From Isochrysis galbana (taxonomy: Eukaryota; Haptophyta; Isochrysidales; Isochrysidaceae): a stretch of 64,000 bases of DNA. The stretch's first letter is position 1. The number at the start of each line of letters is the position of its first letter. Shown one piece after another: positions 1 to 9,992 of the stretch. The stretch lies in the NCBI GenBank assembly GCA_018136815.1, contig CM030940.1, positions 2,970,601 through 3,034,600 of the forward strand, given 5' to 3'. Both the position numbers and the translations under genes were made by a program. Below the pieces are notes generated by a model. The model made no database searches. It was not told the origin of the DNA and saw only the letters and a list, made by a program, of their open reading frames with translations.

Positions 1-1468
1 TACGACATTTCTGCCGACGCAGAGACCGGGCAGGTGCGCATCAGGCCCTCTCTCTTCGTAAAGAGGCTTTCTCCATAGAGACAAGAAGATCCTTGTCGCT
101 ACTGAGCCTATGCTAAGTGCCAATTTCACACCTCCCATATAAATTCACTCATGCCATGCAGGGTAAACTGACCTTTCGAAGGCGACTGGATACCTCTGCG
201 GGACAGTATGAGTGGATTGGCTGGACGCACCAGCTGCCACTTGCCTTCGTCGCATCGTCGGGCGAGGCGCGTGTCTTTGACCACAACGGCGACATTATCG
301 CTCGATTGATGGCACCGTCGGAGGCACAGATGTACCTGAGCCGAACGGGGGCGTCTGGATTCACGCCTGACGCCGTGCGTACGCTCCTTGCCTTTGCTGA
401 TGGACCCAGCTTGGTGTCACAATCAGTGACGGACAGTAGGCAGTCCTCCAAATCTGCCCTTGCGATTTCAGAGGAGGGTCGGCCTCAAGGCGGAGATGCG
501 GATCCCGAAACGGACGTGGAGATTGCCTCTCCGACAGGCGCGCTGCTTGCCTTCGGTGTCGGCGATATTCTCCTCGCCGCATATCCAAACCTTGGAGACG
601 ACCACTTGCCGGCTTCTGCACTGCACGAGGTGTTGACCAAGCTTCCACACACGCAGCGATCAGATGCGGACGCCGTGTCCGCACTCCTGTACCCGCCAAA
701 GGTCTCTGGCACTGCTAGTGGCGGGCGGCGCGTCGGCGCGAGATCACATCGGGCAAACAGCTCCATACCGTTTGATGCACGTTCAAACGCGAGCAGTCGC
801 AGCGGCCCAGCCAGTCGGATGTCGTCTCACCCACCTTCCGAGCTTCGTGTCGCCGCAAATCGTGCTGCCATTGACTCACACATGCACACCGCCAGCCGAG
901 CCACATTTGCAAGCTCGGTCGGGGAGCCAAGTATCGCGGGTAGCACAGTCACCCGTCGCGGCGGGACGTTGGGGGTGGCCGAGTCTATTGCGGGAGGATC
1001 CGTTGCCGGAACTTCCTTCGCAGCTGGGTCTGCTGCGGGCTTCTCATGTGCTTCCGGCGGCGGGCAATCCCTCGGCTCTCATGCAAATCCTTCGCCAGGC
1101 TCTGTGTCTGGCGCCTCTTATACTTCCGGGGCTTCTTCTGCACGATCAAGACAGGCGGGGGGCGTAGGTGTGCGCCGTGTCCGACCACACCTGCCAACAC
1201 ATTTGCGAAGATGGTTAGGAGATAGCATATCCACTGTGACTTTTGGGAATTGCCTTTGCCTTGCTAGAGGGCCGTGAAAGGGCGCTCCTTTCGCACTCAC
1301 CCTCCTCAATTTCTTGCCCGAAACCTTTTTGCAGGCTTCTACTTTGACGAGACTGCCCGCGTGCAGCGTGAGATGCGCAACCGCCTTCATAGCCGATTCG
1401 TGCGAGAGTCCCGCACCAACCGACGATTACAAGAGCTCAAGGCTTTGGCAGGCAAGATGCAAGCGTAG
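1..1468 (+). CDS. 3' part of an unrecognised protein gene, three exons visible
   Basis: I do not recognise the family. Three exons join in frame: 1-33, 162-1167 and 1335-1468, with the stop TAG at 1466-1468. The introns 34-161 and 1168-1334 begin GT and end AG; the first falls between codons and the second splits a glycine codon. The 5' part of the gene lies outside the window. After a globular stretch of about 100 residues containing GQYEWIGWTHQ and VFDHNGDIIARL, the protein becomes Ser/Gly/Ala-rich and probably disordered. The last exon is basic and helical, containing FYFDETARVQREMRNRLH. The splice pattern is seen directly; the function is unknown. Alternative donors a few bases away are possible at the second intron. 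Confidence 0.6.
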
Positions 1469-2277
1469 ATTCATGGAGGCCGTCACTTTGTCGGTTGGGC
1501 AGGCGTTTCTAGTTCTGATTACTACCCTTGAGTACTACAGCATGGAAGGGCAACAAGTCGGGAGTCCGTAACTTTACAGTCAAGCAGTCGTACATAAAAC
1601 TAACTAATCACACGCCGTGGACAAGGACAAACAGCACATCGCGGTCTTCGTTGTTTACTTTCATCGTGGTTCGGATCCCAGTACCGCCAAGCAGCCCACT
1701 TGCCACTTGCGCCATCCAATGTCTGCCATTCTGGCAGGCATGTTATATTTTAGACCCACCACCGATGGTATTTTGTTGTAGATATGGGGTAAAATGTGTA
1801 TAATAATAAAACATCTGAAGATTCGGGCTACTCATGCTAGCTATATATACGGGTCCACGCACTCACGGTACTCACTAACGACATCGCCTATACCCCAGTT
1901 TACTCACTCCCTTACACTACCCCCTTCATTCCTTTGTCTTTGGTATCGGGGGGGGGGGCCGCGTGCACTACAACGGGCCAAGTGCAGGGGGTGGGCTGGG
2001 GCAGACCTGCTGGTGTGGTGTTCCTGTGGCAAAACAAACGTAAACGCCTGTTGCTTGTGACACTTCGTGCCCCTGGGAGGTCTCGGCCCCCTCTTCTCGC
2101 GTCTTTTTCAAGTGTCGCCGCGCTTTCGCGGCATTCGCATGTCGCTCGAGGTGTCGGCCTAAAAACATACCGTAAACAGGCGTGAGTATTACCTTTTTGC
2201 GTGTCAGATCGTGTCGTTTTTTTTGTCGTGCTTTTTTCGTCGTTCTCTTCGTTGCTCCTACGGGCGTGCGATGCCTG
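1469..2277. other. intergenic, no gene seen
   Basis: AT-richer intergenic sequence after the first gene. A short motif, GGGGTAAAATGTGTATAA, at about 1786-1803 recurs at about 2668-2685. No supported coding exon. Confidence 0.5.
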
Positions 2278-2665
2278 CGCGCGCCATGGCCCCCCTCTGA
2301 GGGGCCCCTCGGGTCCCCCCAGAGGGCCAGCTGGGCCAGCTCAGGGGGCAGTGGAGGCTGGGGCTGGGCCCCTGGCCTCTCCTGCCTCTCCCTCGCTGGC
2401 CTCGCTGGCCCTGGGTGCCTTCCTGTCGGCTCAGGTGGTCTGTGGCTCAATGGTGGAGTGGGGGTCAGTACGAACGAGGGCCAGTGCAGGCGAGTGCGTG
2501 CGGCGCGCGGCGCGCGCGCGGCGAGGGTCTGGGCCAGAGTGATGTCAGCTCAGCCCCTGCCAGCAGGCAGGGGCTGAGGTTGAGTGTGCAGGCCCACCCA
2601 GGGGGTGTCTGCGATGGAGGAAGGGGGGCACGGAGCCCCCATGACCCTATCAGTTTAACTGATAG
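2278..2665 (+). mobile_element. hairpin-ended dispersed repeat, type A copy 1
   Basis: Type A copies recur at 30054, 31368, 54975 and 60515. Shared blocks are a GCTCAGGGGGCAG segment, CCTGCCTCTCC, an internal hairpin (CAGCCCCTGCC and GGCAGGGGCTG around a variable loop, 2551-2576), a GTGTCYGCGATGGA block, and a terminal hairpin at 2647-2665 (CTATCAGTT/AACTGATAG) preceded by CCATGACC. No long reading frame is conserved, so a non-autonomous SINE-like element is likely. Strand is set so that the terminal hairpin is 3'. Confidence 0.6.
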
Positions 2666-3638
2666 TTGGGGTAAAATGTGTATAACTTACAACATGCAAT
2701 CGGCGTAGAGCGTAAAGCAGTAAAATGCGTACAATGGATAATGGCGCGCAAGCTAGCAGTTGGCGATTGGCGTAATGTAAACCGCATGCCACAAAGGGGC
2801 GCGACGGCAAGGAGCGAAGGGCGAATTACGAGTGAAGAGTTCTACAAGTTACGAGTAAAACTCCGCGGCGAACAAGAACGATTGATCACGAAGACGCCTA
2901 AGGTCGGAAGTCGATCGCGGATGCGACAATGCGTTTTGCTTGCTTGGTTTGGGTTTGGGTGAATGATTTTGGTGTGTTGTGTGTTCGTGAGTCGGTATAT
3001 CCTGTTGTTCTCAGGATCGTTGTCCGTCGTTGTTCGCTACGTCGCTGCACTCTAGCAGCCTAGGCTCCCTCCCTGAGGGAAGAGTTCTTTGCAGGTCTAA
3101 CAATCTCTGACAACCCAGCAACACACTAGGGCCGCTAGGAGCGCCTCGCCGCCCCATCGCCCTTCGTCCCTTCGTTCGCCGTTCGTCCCCAGTCCAGACA
3201 CCCAAATGGGGTTGCCCGACCCAATCAATCCAGAATTTCATTCACCCGACTCCCGGCGGGGAGGAGGGCCAAATCGCCGCGCTAGCCGCCGGTGCCGCTC
3301 GCGACGGAGTGGCTCAGAGGCTCAGAGCCCTCCGGGCCCTCCGGCTACGCTCGACTCGACTATACCAGGGCCGCACCCCCAACACCAAACAAAAAGGAAA
3401 GAGGGGGGGAAGGCGAGGATACGGGCGAGGGTAGATTATAAAGGTGCGGGCCATCAAAAGTCCCAGTGCACCACCCGAACACGGGGGAAAATTTACCCCC
3501 GCAAATATACATGTTATATTTACTAGAGTACTCGACCCCCCCCTCCCTCCCCCCCTCCCCCCCCCTCCCCCCCCCTTCCTTCCCCACACACACTCAATTG
3601 CATTGTGATCACAGCAGGGTGACCTGCACCTTGAGCTT
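2666..3638. other. intergenic, no gene seen
   Basis: Mixed sequence with a pyrimidine-rich C tract near 3535-3585. It may hold the 3' flank of the ankyrin-LRR gene on the minus strand. No supported exon. Confidence 0.4.
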
Positions 3639-4563
3639 TCACAGCTGTGAGAGCATAGGCTGACTCTCCGCGCCAATCGGGTTGCACGAGAGGTTTACCG
3701 ACGACAACCGAAAGCTCCGCGCGAGCTCGCACAAGCGCTGCACGCCCGCCGGTCCGATCCGGTTGCGGTCGAGGATGAGCGTATGTGTCCTCCGACACGC
3801 TCCTGCCTCAAGCACGCGACAGACGGCGATGAGGTGCTGGAGCCCGCCATCGGAGACTTGCGTTCCTTCGAAATCAAGCACGAGGAGCGAGGGCGCCGCG
3901 GAGCGCAGGAGTCCGTGTGGCAGCCCGTCGGGTGCGCAGTCGAGCCACGGTGCCATCGCCGCCTGGCTCGACTCCACCCAGCATGTCGATGCACAACACA
4001 TGCCCAGAGTGGCTGCTGGTCTCGGAGGCGGCAATGATCAGGGCCGTCCACCCCTGTGCCTCAGACGCGTGCGGCGAGGCCTTGGCGCACAGCAGCTCTA
4101 CCGCGCACATGTGGTGCCCCCGTGCGCAAGCGAGTATCAAGGGAGTGTACCCCTTGGCGCTGCTCGCGTCCACCGCGGCTTTGGCGCGGAGCAGGGCCTT
4201 TGCGCACTCGTGGTTGCCCACTTGGCATGCCACCGAGAGGGCCGTCTTCCCGCTTGGTGGGCTCAGCTCGAGCGCGGCCTTGGCACGAAGCAGCACCTCC
4301 ACACACGGCGCGTGTCCGTATCTGCAGGCCCATAGAAGTGGGGTGAACCCCTTGTCGTCCACCGCGTCGGAGTGGGCACCCGCGTGGAGGAGGCGCGCAA
4401 CGCACGATAGGTTGCCTTGCTTGCACGCGGCCATGAGGGCCGTCAACCCGCCGTCTGGCGCGCGCTCCTCGAGGCGTCCCGCGTGACCCTGTCCAAGCAG
4501 GAGCTCGACGGCTTGCACATCGTCGCCCTCTCGTGCGCATGCGCGTACGAGTGGTGGTGTCAT
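3639..4563 (-). CDS. ankyrin-repeat and leucine-rich-repeat protein with a frame break
   Basis: The ATG at 4561-4563 opens about five ankyrin repeats (GGLTALMAACKQGNLSCVARLL, GFTPLLWACRYGHAPCVEVLL and similar), a protein-binding fold. Near 3950-3985 the sensible reading moves to another frame, which then shows ribonuclease-inhibitor-type leucine-rich repeats (LVLDFEGTQVSDGGLQHLI, THTLILDRNRIGPAGVQRL) and stops at 3639. Both frames are open across the overlap 3874-4034. No GT-AG intron of realistic size fits the switch. It is either a real indel (pseudogene), a sequence error, or two neighbouring remnants. The partner is unknown. Family calls are firm; the joint product is inference. Confidence 0.6.
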
Positions 4564-5445
4564 GCAAGGACCTTCCTCTCTTGCCAGGGAGAACGAGGCG
4601 AATGAGGGGGCTGGGGCGCTGGGCGGATAGAGGGGCTGGGGCGCTGGGCGGATGGGGGACGGCTCGGCGGCTGGAGAGGGGGGGGGAGGCGAGGGGTTGG
4701 GGGAGCTCGGCGGGGGGGGGGGGGGGCTCGGCGGCGGGGGGAAGGGGGGGGGGACTCGGCGGCGGGGGGAAGGGGGTCGTGAATAATCATACCGTCAGGG
4801 GGCCCAATCTTTTCATAAGCAGTGTGACCTTTTCACAGCAGGCGCCTGTGAAAAGCCCAGTGAAGTATAATAACTCGTGTATTCCCTTAGGGGGGGAAGG
4901 GGGCGGGGGCAGTCACAATGGGGACGGTAGAAGTCCCGTGCCTTTGGCGCGGAGGAGGGGGTGGTTATTGGAAGTCACAAGTGTCAGAGCGGGGACGGTA
5001 GAAGTCCCGCACCTTTACCTGACTAGCGATAGGTGCTGTAGCCCTGAAACTTAAGATCTTTTTTTTTTAGTAGCCTGAACCTTCAGATGTCAGATGTTTT
5101 TCCGGCGAGGATTTTCCTGGTGGCAGGTGGCCCACCTGGAGATTTTATTGGTCATCGCACCACGGTAAAAATTGCAGCCCCATCCTCATTAGTAATTCAA
5201 AAACCCTTGTCTGACCGCCCTGCCCACATACCCAACACGAGCATCCTGCCACCACGGAGCGGTGGGCCTGGTGTGGTGCATAAGGCCCGGAGGGGGCGGC
5301 AGCCAACAGCGCTCAGGTTTCAACATACGTCGACATATAATCGCCGTCGTAAGTGATGAAAGCTAGTTCCGCCATCGAGAGGAGCCTCGGGGTCTGTAAA
5401 TGATTTTGCGTCAGAACAGGCAACAAGTCGACAAAACGTCTTGGG
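4564..5445. other. intergenic G-rich region
   Basis: Contains the promoter side of the ankyrin gene, long G runs (about 4600-4790), and a 19-base direct duplication (GGGGACGGTAGAAGTCCCG) at 4920-4938 and 4991-5009. A relative of the TTTGACCGCCCT repeat end lies near 5208-5220. No gene seen. Confidence 0.4.
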
Positions 5446-6153
5446 CTACAGCTCTGCGACTTCACATCTGATCTCATCGATCACCTCGGAGATATCCTCG
5501 GTCAGGCCAAGGAGTCTACTTCTTAGCTCCTGCTCTTCCTCGCGACGCAAGTCCATCGTACGTTCTGTCGCAGTGACGCGCTCAGCACCATCGCCATCCT
5601 CCCTAGTATCTCCATCGCATATTGACGCATGTTCCAGGCGAAGGGCATCCACGGCAATACCATGGCGCACGATCTGTAACTGTGCTGTCGCTGTGAGCTT
5701 CTCACGTTCATACTCCTGAAGCCGACGGATGAGCGCCGCAAAAGTCTTGCACTTTGCCGCTGACTCTGCCTCACCATCTTGAAGAGCTAGGTGTGACAAT
5801 CGTGAAGCAGCAGCATTGATGCGTTTCGAAAGCTTTGCGAAGGCTTCAGTCGTATCAGCTACGAGCGACTGATACCCCTCAGCTTCAGCAACCTGTAGGA
5901 ATCTCTGGAAGCCGTCTTCGAACCGCTTGTACTCCAGAACACGGCATTCCTGTTCCCTAATCACTTGCTGCACGAGCCCAACCGGCGTGTCGCTCACTGC
6001 CGCCTTCGCCTCAAGAGCGTCCGCACCGCCATCTCCAGCTGTGGGCTGCTGCGTCTGTTGAGGCTGTTCTGGCGTGCAGAAGGCGCACCGCTCCTCCCGC
6101 GCAGCGCTGGCTCGCTCGGCGAGCACCTGCATCGCGGCCGCCACATCCACCAT
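5446..6153 (-). CDS. REX1B-domain protein (Required for excision 1-B family)
   Basis: A protein of 235 residues with no intron. Residues about 70-175 carry the pattern I associate with the REX1-B domain: REQECRVLEYKRFEDGFQRFL, then VADTTEAFAKLSKRINA, then IRRLQEYEREKLTATAQLQ, all helical. The family is named after a Chlamydomonas gene linked to DNA excision repair; its biochemical role is not established. An N-terminal Gln/Ala linker and an acidic, helical C-terminus flank the domain. The start is the first ATG in frame at 6151-6153; the frame stays open upstream to about 6219 but without ATG, so an upstream exon is possible. The gene is divergent from COX5B with 230 bases between starts. Confidence 0.7.
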   Translation of the reverse strand: MVDVAAAMQVLAERASAAREERCAFCTPEQPQQTQQPTAGDGGADALEAKAAVSDTPVGLVQQVIREQECRVLEYKRFEDGFQRFLQVAEAEGYQSLVADTTEAFAKLSKRINAAASRLSHLALQDGEAESAAKCKTFAALIRRLQEYEREKLTATAQLQIVRHGIAVDALRLEHASICDGDTREDGDGAERVTATERTMDLRREEEQELRSRLLGLTEDISEVIDEIRCEVAEL

Positions 6154-6383
6154 CTCGTACACCGCGCAATGCCGACGCAGTGTGCGGCGCAGTTTGTTGA
6201 CTTCCCCAAAAGAAAACAAACGAATACCTCCGTCGCTCCTGTTTTACTTTGTACCGCAATCCCCGCGCTCCCCTCGCCTCGCTCCCCCCCCCCCCCCCTC
6301 CCCTTCCCCCCCGCGCTTCAGCCGGTCATCGCTCCTCTCTTCTCAGACAGCGGCACAGCAGGGGCGGAGAGAGAGAGAGAGAG
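6154..6383. promoter_or_regulatory. shared promoter between REX1B-domain gene and COX5B
   Basis: A 230-base gap between two divergent start codons. It contains a C-rich tract at about 6285-6312 and a short GA repeat just before the COX5B ATG. No TATA box is evident. Use as a bidirectional promoter is inferred from the layout. Confidence 0.45.
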
Positions 6384-7220
6384 ATGCTGGCCCGCGTCGG
6401 CTTCACTGCAGGACGCCTGGCCGCCGCGCGGCCCGCGATGGCCGCGCCTGCGATGCGCCGTCTCTCGACCCGTGAGTCATGCCCTTCTCTCTACGACCCG
6501 CTCCAACCCCGCGCTCGTGCCTTAGCGGCAGGCCCCCTCCCCTTCGCCCCGCTTCCCCCCCCTCTCTCCGCTCATCATTCTACCCCCCCTCCCCTCTGCC
6601 ATCCTCCATAGGGATCCCCCAAAATGAGGAGCAGTCGACTGGTATGGAGCGTAAGGAGGAGCTGCAGACGCCGGACATCTTCTGGAGCCGCGAGCCTATC
6701 ACCGGCCCTCGCGGCACCAAGGAGAATCCGGCGATTGTGCCGTCATACAACGATTCTCGTGTGGTTGGCCTCGAGACTGAGTCGGTATGTTTCTACCCGA
6801 GGCGCAGAGATAGCCGGCAAAGCGGGTTGCGGGATCGGCATGATCACGACAGATAGCGTGCCCTGCGCCTCGGTAGATTGCTGGCGTCGCCATGTCCCCT
6901 CGCATGCGCCAGCAGCCAACTGTCTATAGGCCCCCCCCCTCTCCGCAAAAGGGTGGAATGGTCCCCGCGTGTGTACTTCCCATCGGGAACAAAACAAGCG
7001 TTGTTGGATGTAGAGCACCCCCATAGACGAGTTTTCTATCACCCATTGGGTTGTGCAGGGACAGCGAGCTTGAGTAGTACATGATTCCTGCACAAAATCT
7101 GACCTCATGTGCTTCCCACTTGCTCAGGGGGTCATCTGGTTCCGCCTCACCAAGGGACCCCTGCACCTCGTCGCCAACCAGTACTTTAAGCTGCACCAAA
7201 TCGATGGTGGCGACCACTGA
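6384..7220 (+). CDS. COX5B: cytochrome c oxidase subunit 5B, mitochondrial, without the zinc cysteines
   Basis: Three exons join in phase: 6384-6471, 6612-6784 and 7128-7220, giving 117 residues. Both introns start GTGAGT or GTATGT and end AG. Exon 1 is a typical mitochondrial presequence (Arg/Ala-rich, no acidic residue in the first 28). The core aligns with COX Vb/Cox4: TGMERKEEL, then GTKENPAIVPSYNDSRVVG, then GVIWFRLTKG, then YFKLHQIDGG. The subunit sits on the matrix side of complex IV. Family members normally bind zinc through four cysteines, two after the VVG and two before the YKL. Here these sites read LETES and LVANQ, and the mature region has no cysteine. The gene shares a promoter with the REX1B-domain gene. 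Confidence 0.82.
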
Positions 7221-9060
7221 GCTTGCCAGCAATGGCTTCGCGTCAGGCCGATCAAGGCGAATTGATTAGAGAGGGGAAGAGCTTGTGTGCTATCTGTGCA
7301 TTTCTTCAAAGGCACGGTCGAACGTCGTTGCTTGTGACCCTAGTTGCTGTTGCGCGCTCAGGGTGCTCGTTGAGCTTGATTTGCACTGCTCGCAGTGACG
7401 GAAAAGAATGAGAGAATGTGAGCAAAGAGTGCATAGATGATGGAGAACCAGGTGGCACACTTCGCGTCAGTCTCTCTCTTTGTCTTTCTCGTCATTTGCG
7501 GTGCTGTTTGCAATTTGCAAAGAGTTGCTAGATAGTTGCACGCACTGATGCAGGACAAATACTTTTCAGAATAATCTTGATCATCTATGGCCGCGCCAGC
7601 GGCATGCACTAGCTAATCAACCTTTTAATAGTCTCACCGCACATGCGGCCGTGGACCCTTTCTTTGCTCTTTGCTTTGTTTCTTCTCACGCAGACGCAGA
7701 AAAAACTTCCTACACCCCAACTCCCCCGGCCCTTCCCCCCCCCGCCATCAGGCGACTCCCCCCGCGTGCACTACTAGGGGGATAGGGTTGAAGGGCTTAG
7801 ATATTGTCCTGTGGCCCGCGTCCCCCCCGGGTGATCCGTTCCCCCCTTCCTCCTGTGCCTACCACCTACCACCTACTGCCTACTAGCGGGCAGAGTACGG
7901 GCGCTGATACAAGGAGGGGGGGGGGGGGGGGGAAGACCGGAGCGTGACGACGGAGGGGGAGTCGCGCGGGGGAACCTAAAGGCGGGAAACGGTACGGAGA
8001 GAGATGTGCGACCCTCCCTGCCCGCAACAATATCTAAGATATCTAGATATCTAGATCTGGGACCGTGCCAAAGTTAGAACCACGGGCCCAGCCCCTTGCT
8101 TGCCCCCAGCCACTCCGTCGCCCCGTCCCCCCCCCCCCCCCCTCTCTCCCCCCTGCCGAGTGCGAAACCGCGCCGAACGAAGCAGGATGCTCGGCTTGGG
8201 CTTGGGCCATGTGGCGCGAGTGTCGCATTCGCGAGCCTCTGCAGGCTATTTCGCTATTTTCCGCTCTACCGTTATAACCGCGATGGCAAATCATCAATCT
8301 TCGTTCTTATGTCTATCTATCCGTCTACGACGTTTCCACGCTTCTATCAATCACTACACTTCATTCAATGTTGGTCTACCATTATATCCACGTGGCCAAG
8401 CAGCTTCTACAGGCTTCTTTCTTTCTACTCGGAATATGAATATGCTCTAGCTCTGGACTGATCACCTAGGCATGGAGATCAAGGGAGTAGTAAGCACGTG
8501 TCGATGAAGACCAAGGAAGTAGCGAGCATCTTGCTTGCTAAAGTACACCCTCAAGAACCTCAAGCGTCTAGACTCTGTAAGTCTAACACCTCCGTAAGCT
8601 TCTAGACTTTTTAAGTCTACCAGCTACTCCATGGCTAAGCTTAAGCTACGAAAAGCTATAGGTAAAGTGCACGCCGCTGTGCTCGCGTTGAAACGCTATT
8701 CGCCGATGAATCTTATAGGATCTTCACTAAAGCATGGACGAATCCCTTCCGCGCCTTTTCTGTGTGCAATCCTTCTCTACCCGTGCCCAAGCCTTCCCAA
8801 GTATCTTCACCCGCTACCCAAGTTGATAGGCCGCCTACGGACGCGTGGGTTGCCAAGGATGGAGTCTCAGGAGCCTTACTTACCCGGATCCCGGATCCTG
8901 GGAACGGTCCATCTCCACAGCGAGCCGCATGGCGGCAGCACCGCCTGCTTGGGCGAGCTTGGCCGAGCCATCCTGTCCCGACAACACAACCGCGGGTGCA
9001 AGAGCGCACAACCGGAGCGGCTGCGATCACTACACGATGGCTAAATCGCGAAAGTCTTGG
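7221..9060. other. intergenic, no supported gene
   Basis: Starts with the COX5B 3' flank. Holds a G run at about 7915-7932, nested ATCTAGATATCTAGAT at 8038-8056, a C run near 8128-8143, and a tandem pair of hairpins (AGACTCTGTAAGTCT and AGACTTTTTAAGTCT) near 8568-8620. Reading frames around 8631-9109 are Pro/Ser-rich in several frames and match nothing I know. Confidence 0.4.
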
Positions 9061-9061
9061 A

Positions 9062-9325
9062 AAAATGCCAACAGCGCGCCCGGCATCGGTTCGAAGTTGG
9101 GCTTGTTAAGCTTTTGCGATTTTAGCGTCTTTTGTCTGTTTTTGATTACGTTTTGTTGTGGGGGCCCAAGGGGGGGGGTCCGGATCCTAATGGGCCCCGG
9201 ATATGTGCTAGTGCTAGTTGGGTGTATTGGGAACTTTCTCCCGAAAAAATCCTCAAATTTCCTCAATTCTGAGATGGTCATTTTTCACTCCTAATAAAAA
9301 ACACTGTTTGACCGCCCTATCCCCA
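9062..9325 (-). repeat. dispersed repeat D, copy 1
   Basis: Matches 49890-50195 in opposite orientation: shared blocks are TGACCGCCCTA at the end, then TCTGAGATGGTCATTTTT, GGGAACTTTCT, GGGGCCC with a neighbouring GGGTCCGG, ACGTTTTGTTGTGGGGGCCC and GCGCGCCCGG. A similar end (TGTTTGACCGCCCTA, 9305-9319) recurs at 45034-45048. It looks like a non-coding end of a transposon family; the class is unknown. Confidence 0.55.
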
Positions 9326-9629
9326 TCTCGCCACCTTTGGTTTCCTCTGGGTGGAGCCGCGTTCAACCTTAGCACTAACTTAAAATAACCCGACCCCCAA
9401 TACAAGGTTAGCCTAAGATTCGCGTCGCCCCAGATAGATACCCTGAGTGAGCGGCACCCACGTCTAAGGTGAAACAAGCAGACGGAAGGCGTTCACTACC
9501 TTTCCAGGTCAGCCAGCGGTCGACCTTTCAGGTCTTATTGTAAGACGACCTTTCTGGAAGAAATACTTCCGTCGCCTGTCGGGCCAGCTCAAAGAAACCT
9601 CATCATCGACCCCAGAAACAACTTGTAAG

Positions 9630-9960
9630 TTGAAGAGGGAAGAGGGAAGAGAGGGAAGAGAGGGAAGAGAGGGAAGAGAGGGAAGAGAGGGAAGAGAGGG
9701 AAGAGAGGGAAGAGAGGGAAGAGAGGGAAGAGAGGGAAGAGAGGGAAGAGAGGGAAGAGAGGGAAGAGAGGGAAGAGAGGGAAGAGAGGGAAGAGAGGGA
9801 AGAGAGGGAAGAGAGGGAAGAGAGGGAAGAGAGGGAAGAGAGGAGAGAGGAGAGAGGAGAGAGGAGAGAGGAGAGAGGAGAGAGGAGGGAGGAGAGAGGA
9901 GAGAGGAGAGCGAGGAGAGAGGAGAGAGGAGAGAGGAGAGAGGAGAGAGGAGGGAGGAAA
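9630..9960. repeat. purine microsatellite, 9-base then 7-base units
   Basis: About twenty copies of GGGAAGAGA are followed from about 9840 by GAGAGGA-type units. The tract is almost pure purine on the plus strand and ends 32 bases before the chorein gene ATG. It is open in frame with that gene (Glu-Gly-Arg repeats), but translation of it is unlikely because the first ATG lies after it. Confidence 0.9.
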
Positions 9961-9992
9961 GAACCTGGGGTCCCGTCCAGCCGAGCCGCCGC

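Noticed and set aside
3535-3590. CRISPR-like or structured tract
   Set aside because: It is a plain C/T-rich low-complexity run; no spacers or regular repeats. No CRISPR array is present in the window, as expected for a eukaryote.
7915-7932. G homopolymer as possible quadruplex regulator
   Set aside because: Long G or C runs occur all over the window between genes; nothing singles this one out.
8631-9109. Pro/Ser-rich frames after the COX5B gene
   Set aside because: Several frames are open at once, none has a known domain, and the end overlaps repeat D.
9630-9992. Extension of the chorein protein into the Glu-Gly-Arg repeat
   Set aside because: No ATG lies in that part; the frame is open only because the microsatellite has a multiple-of-three unit.
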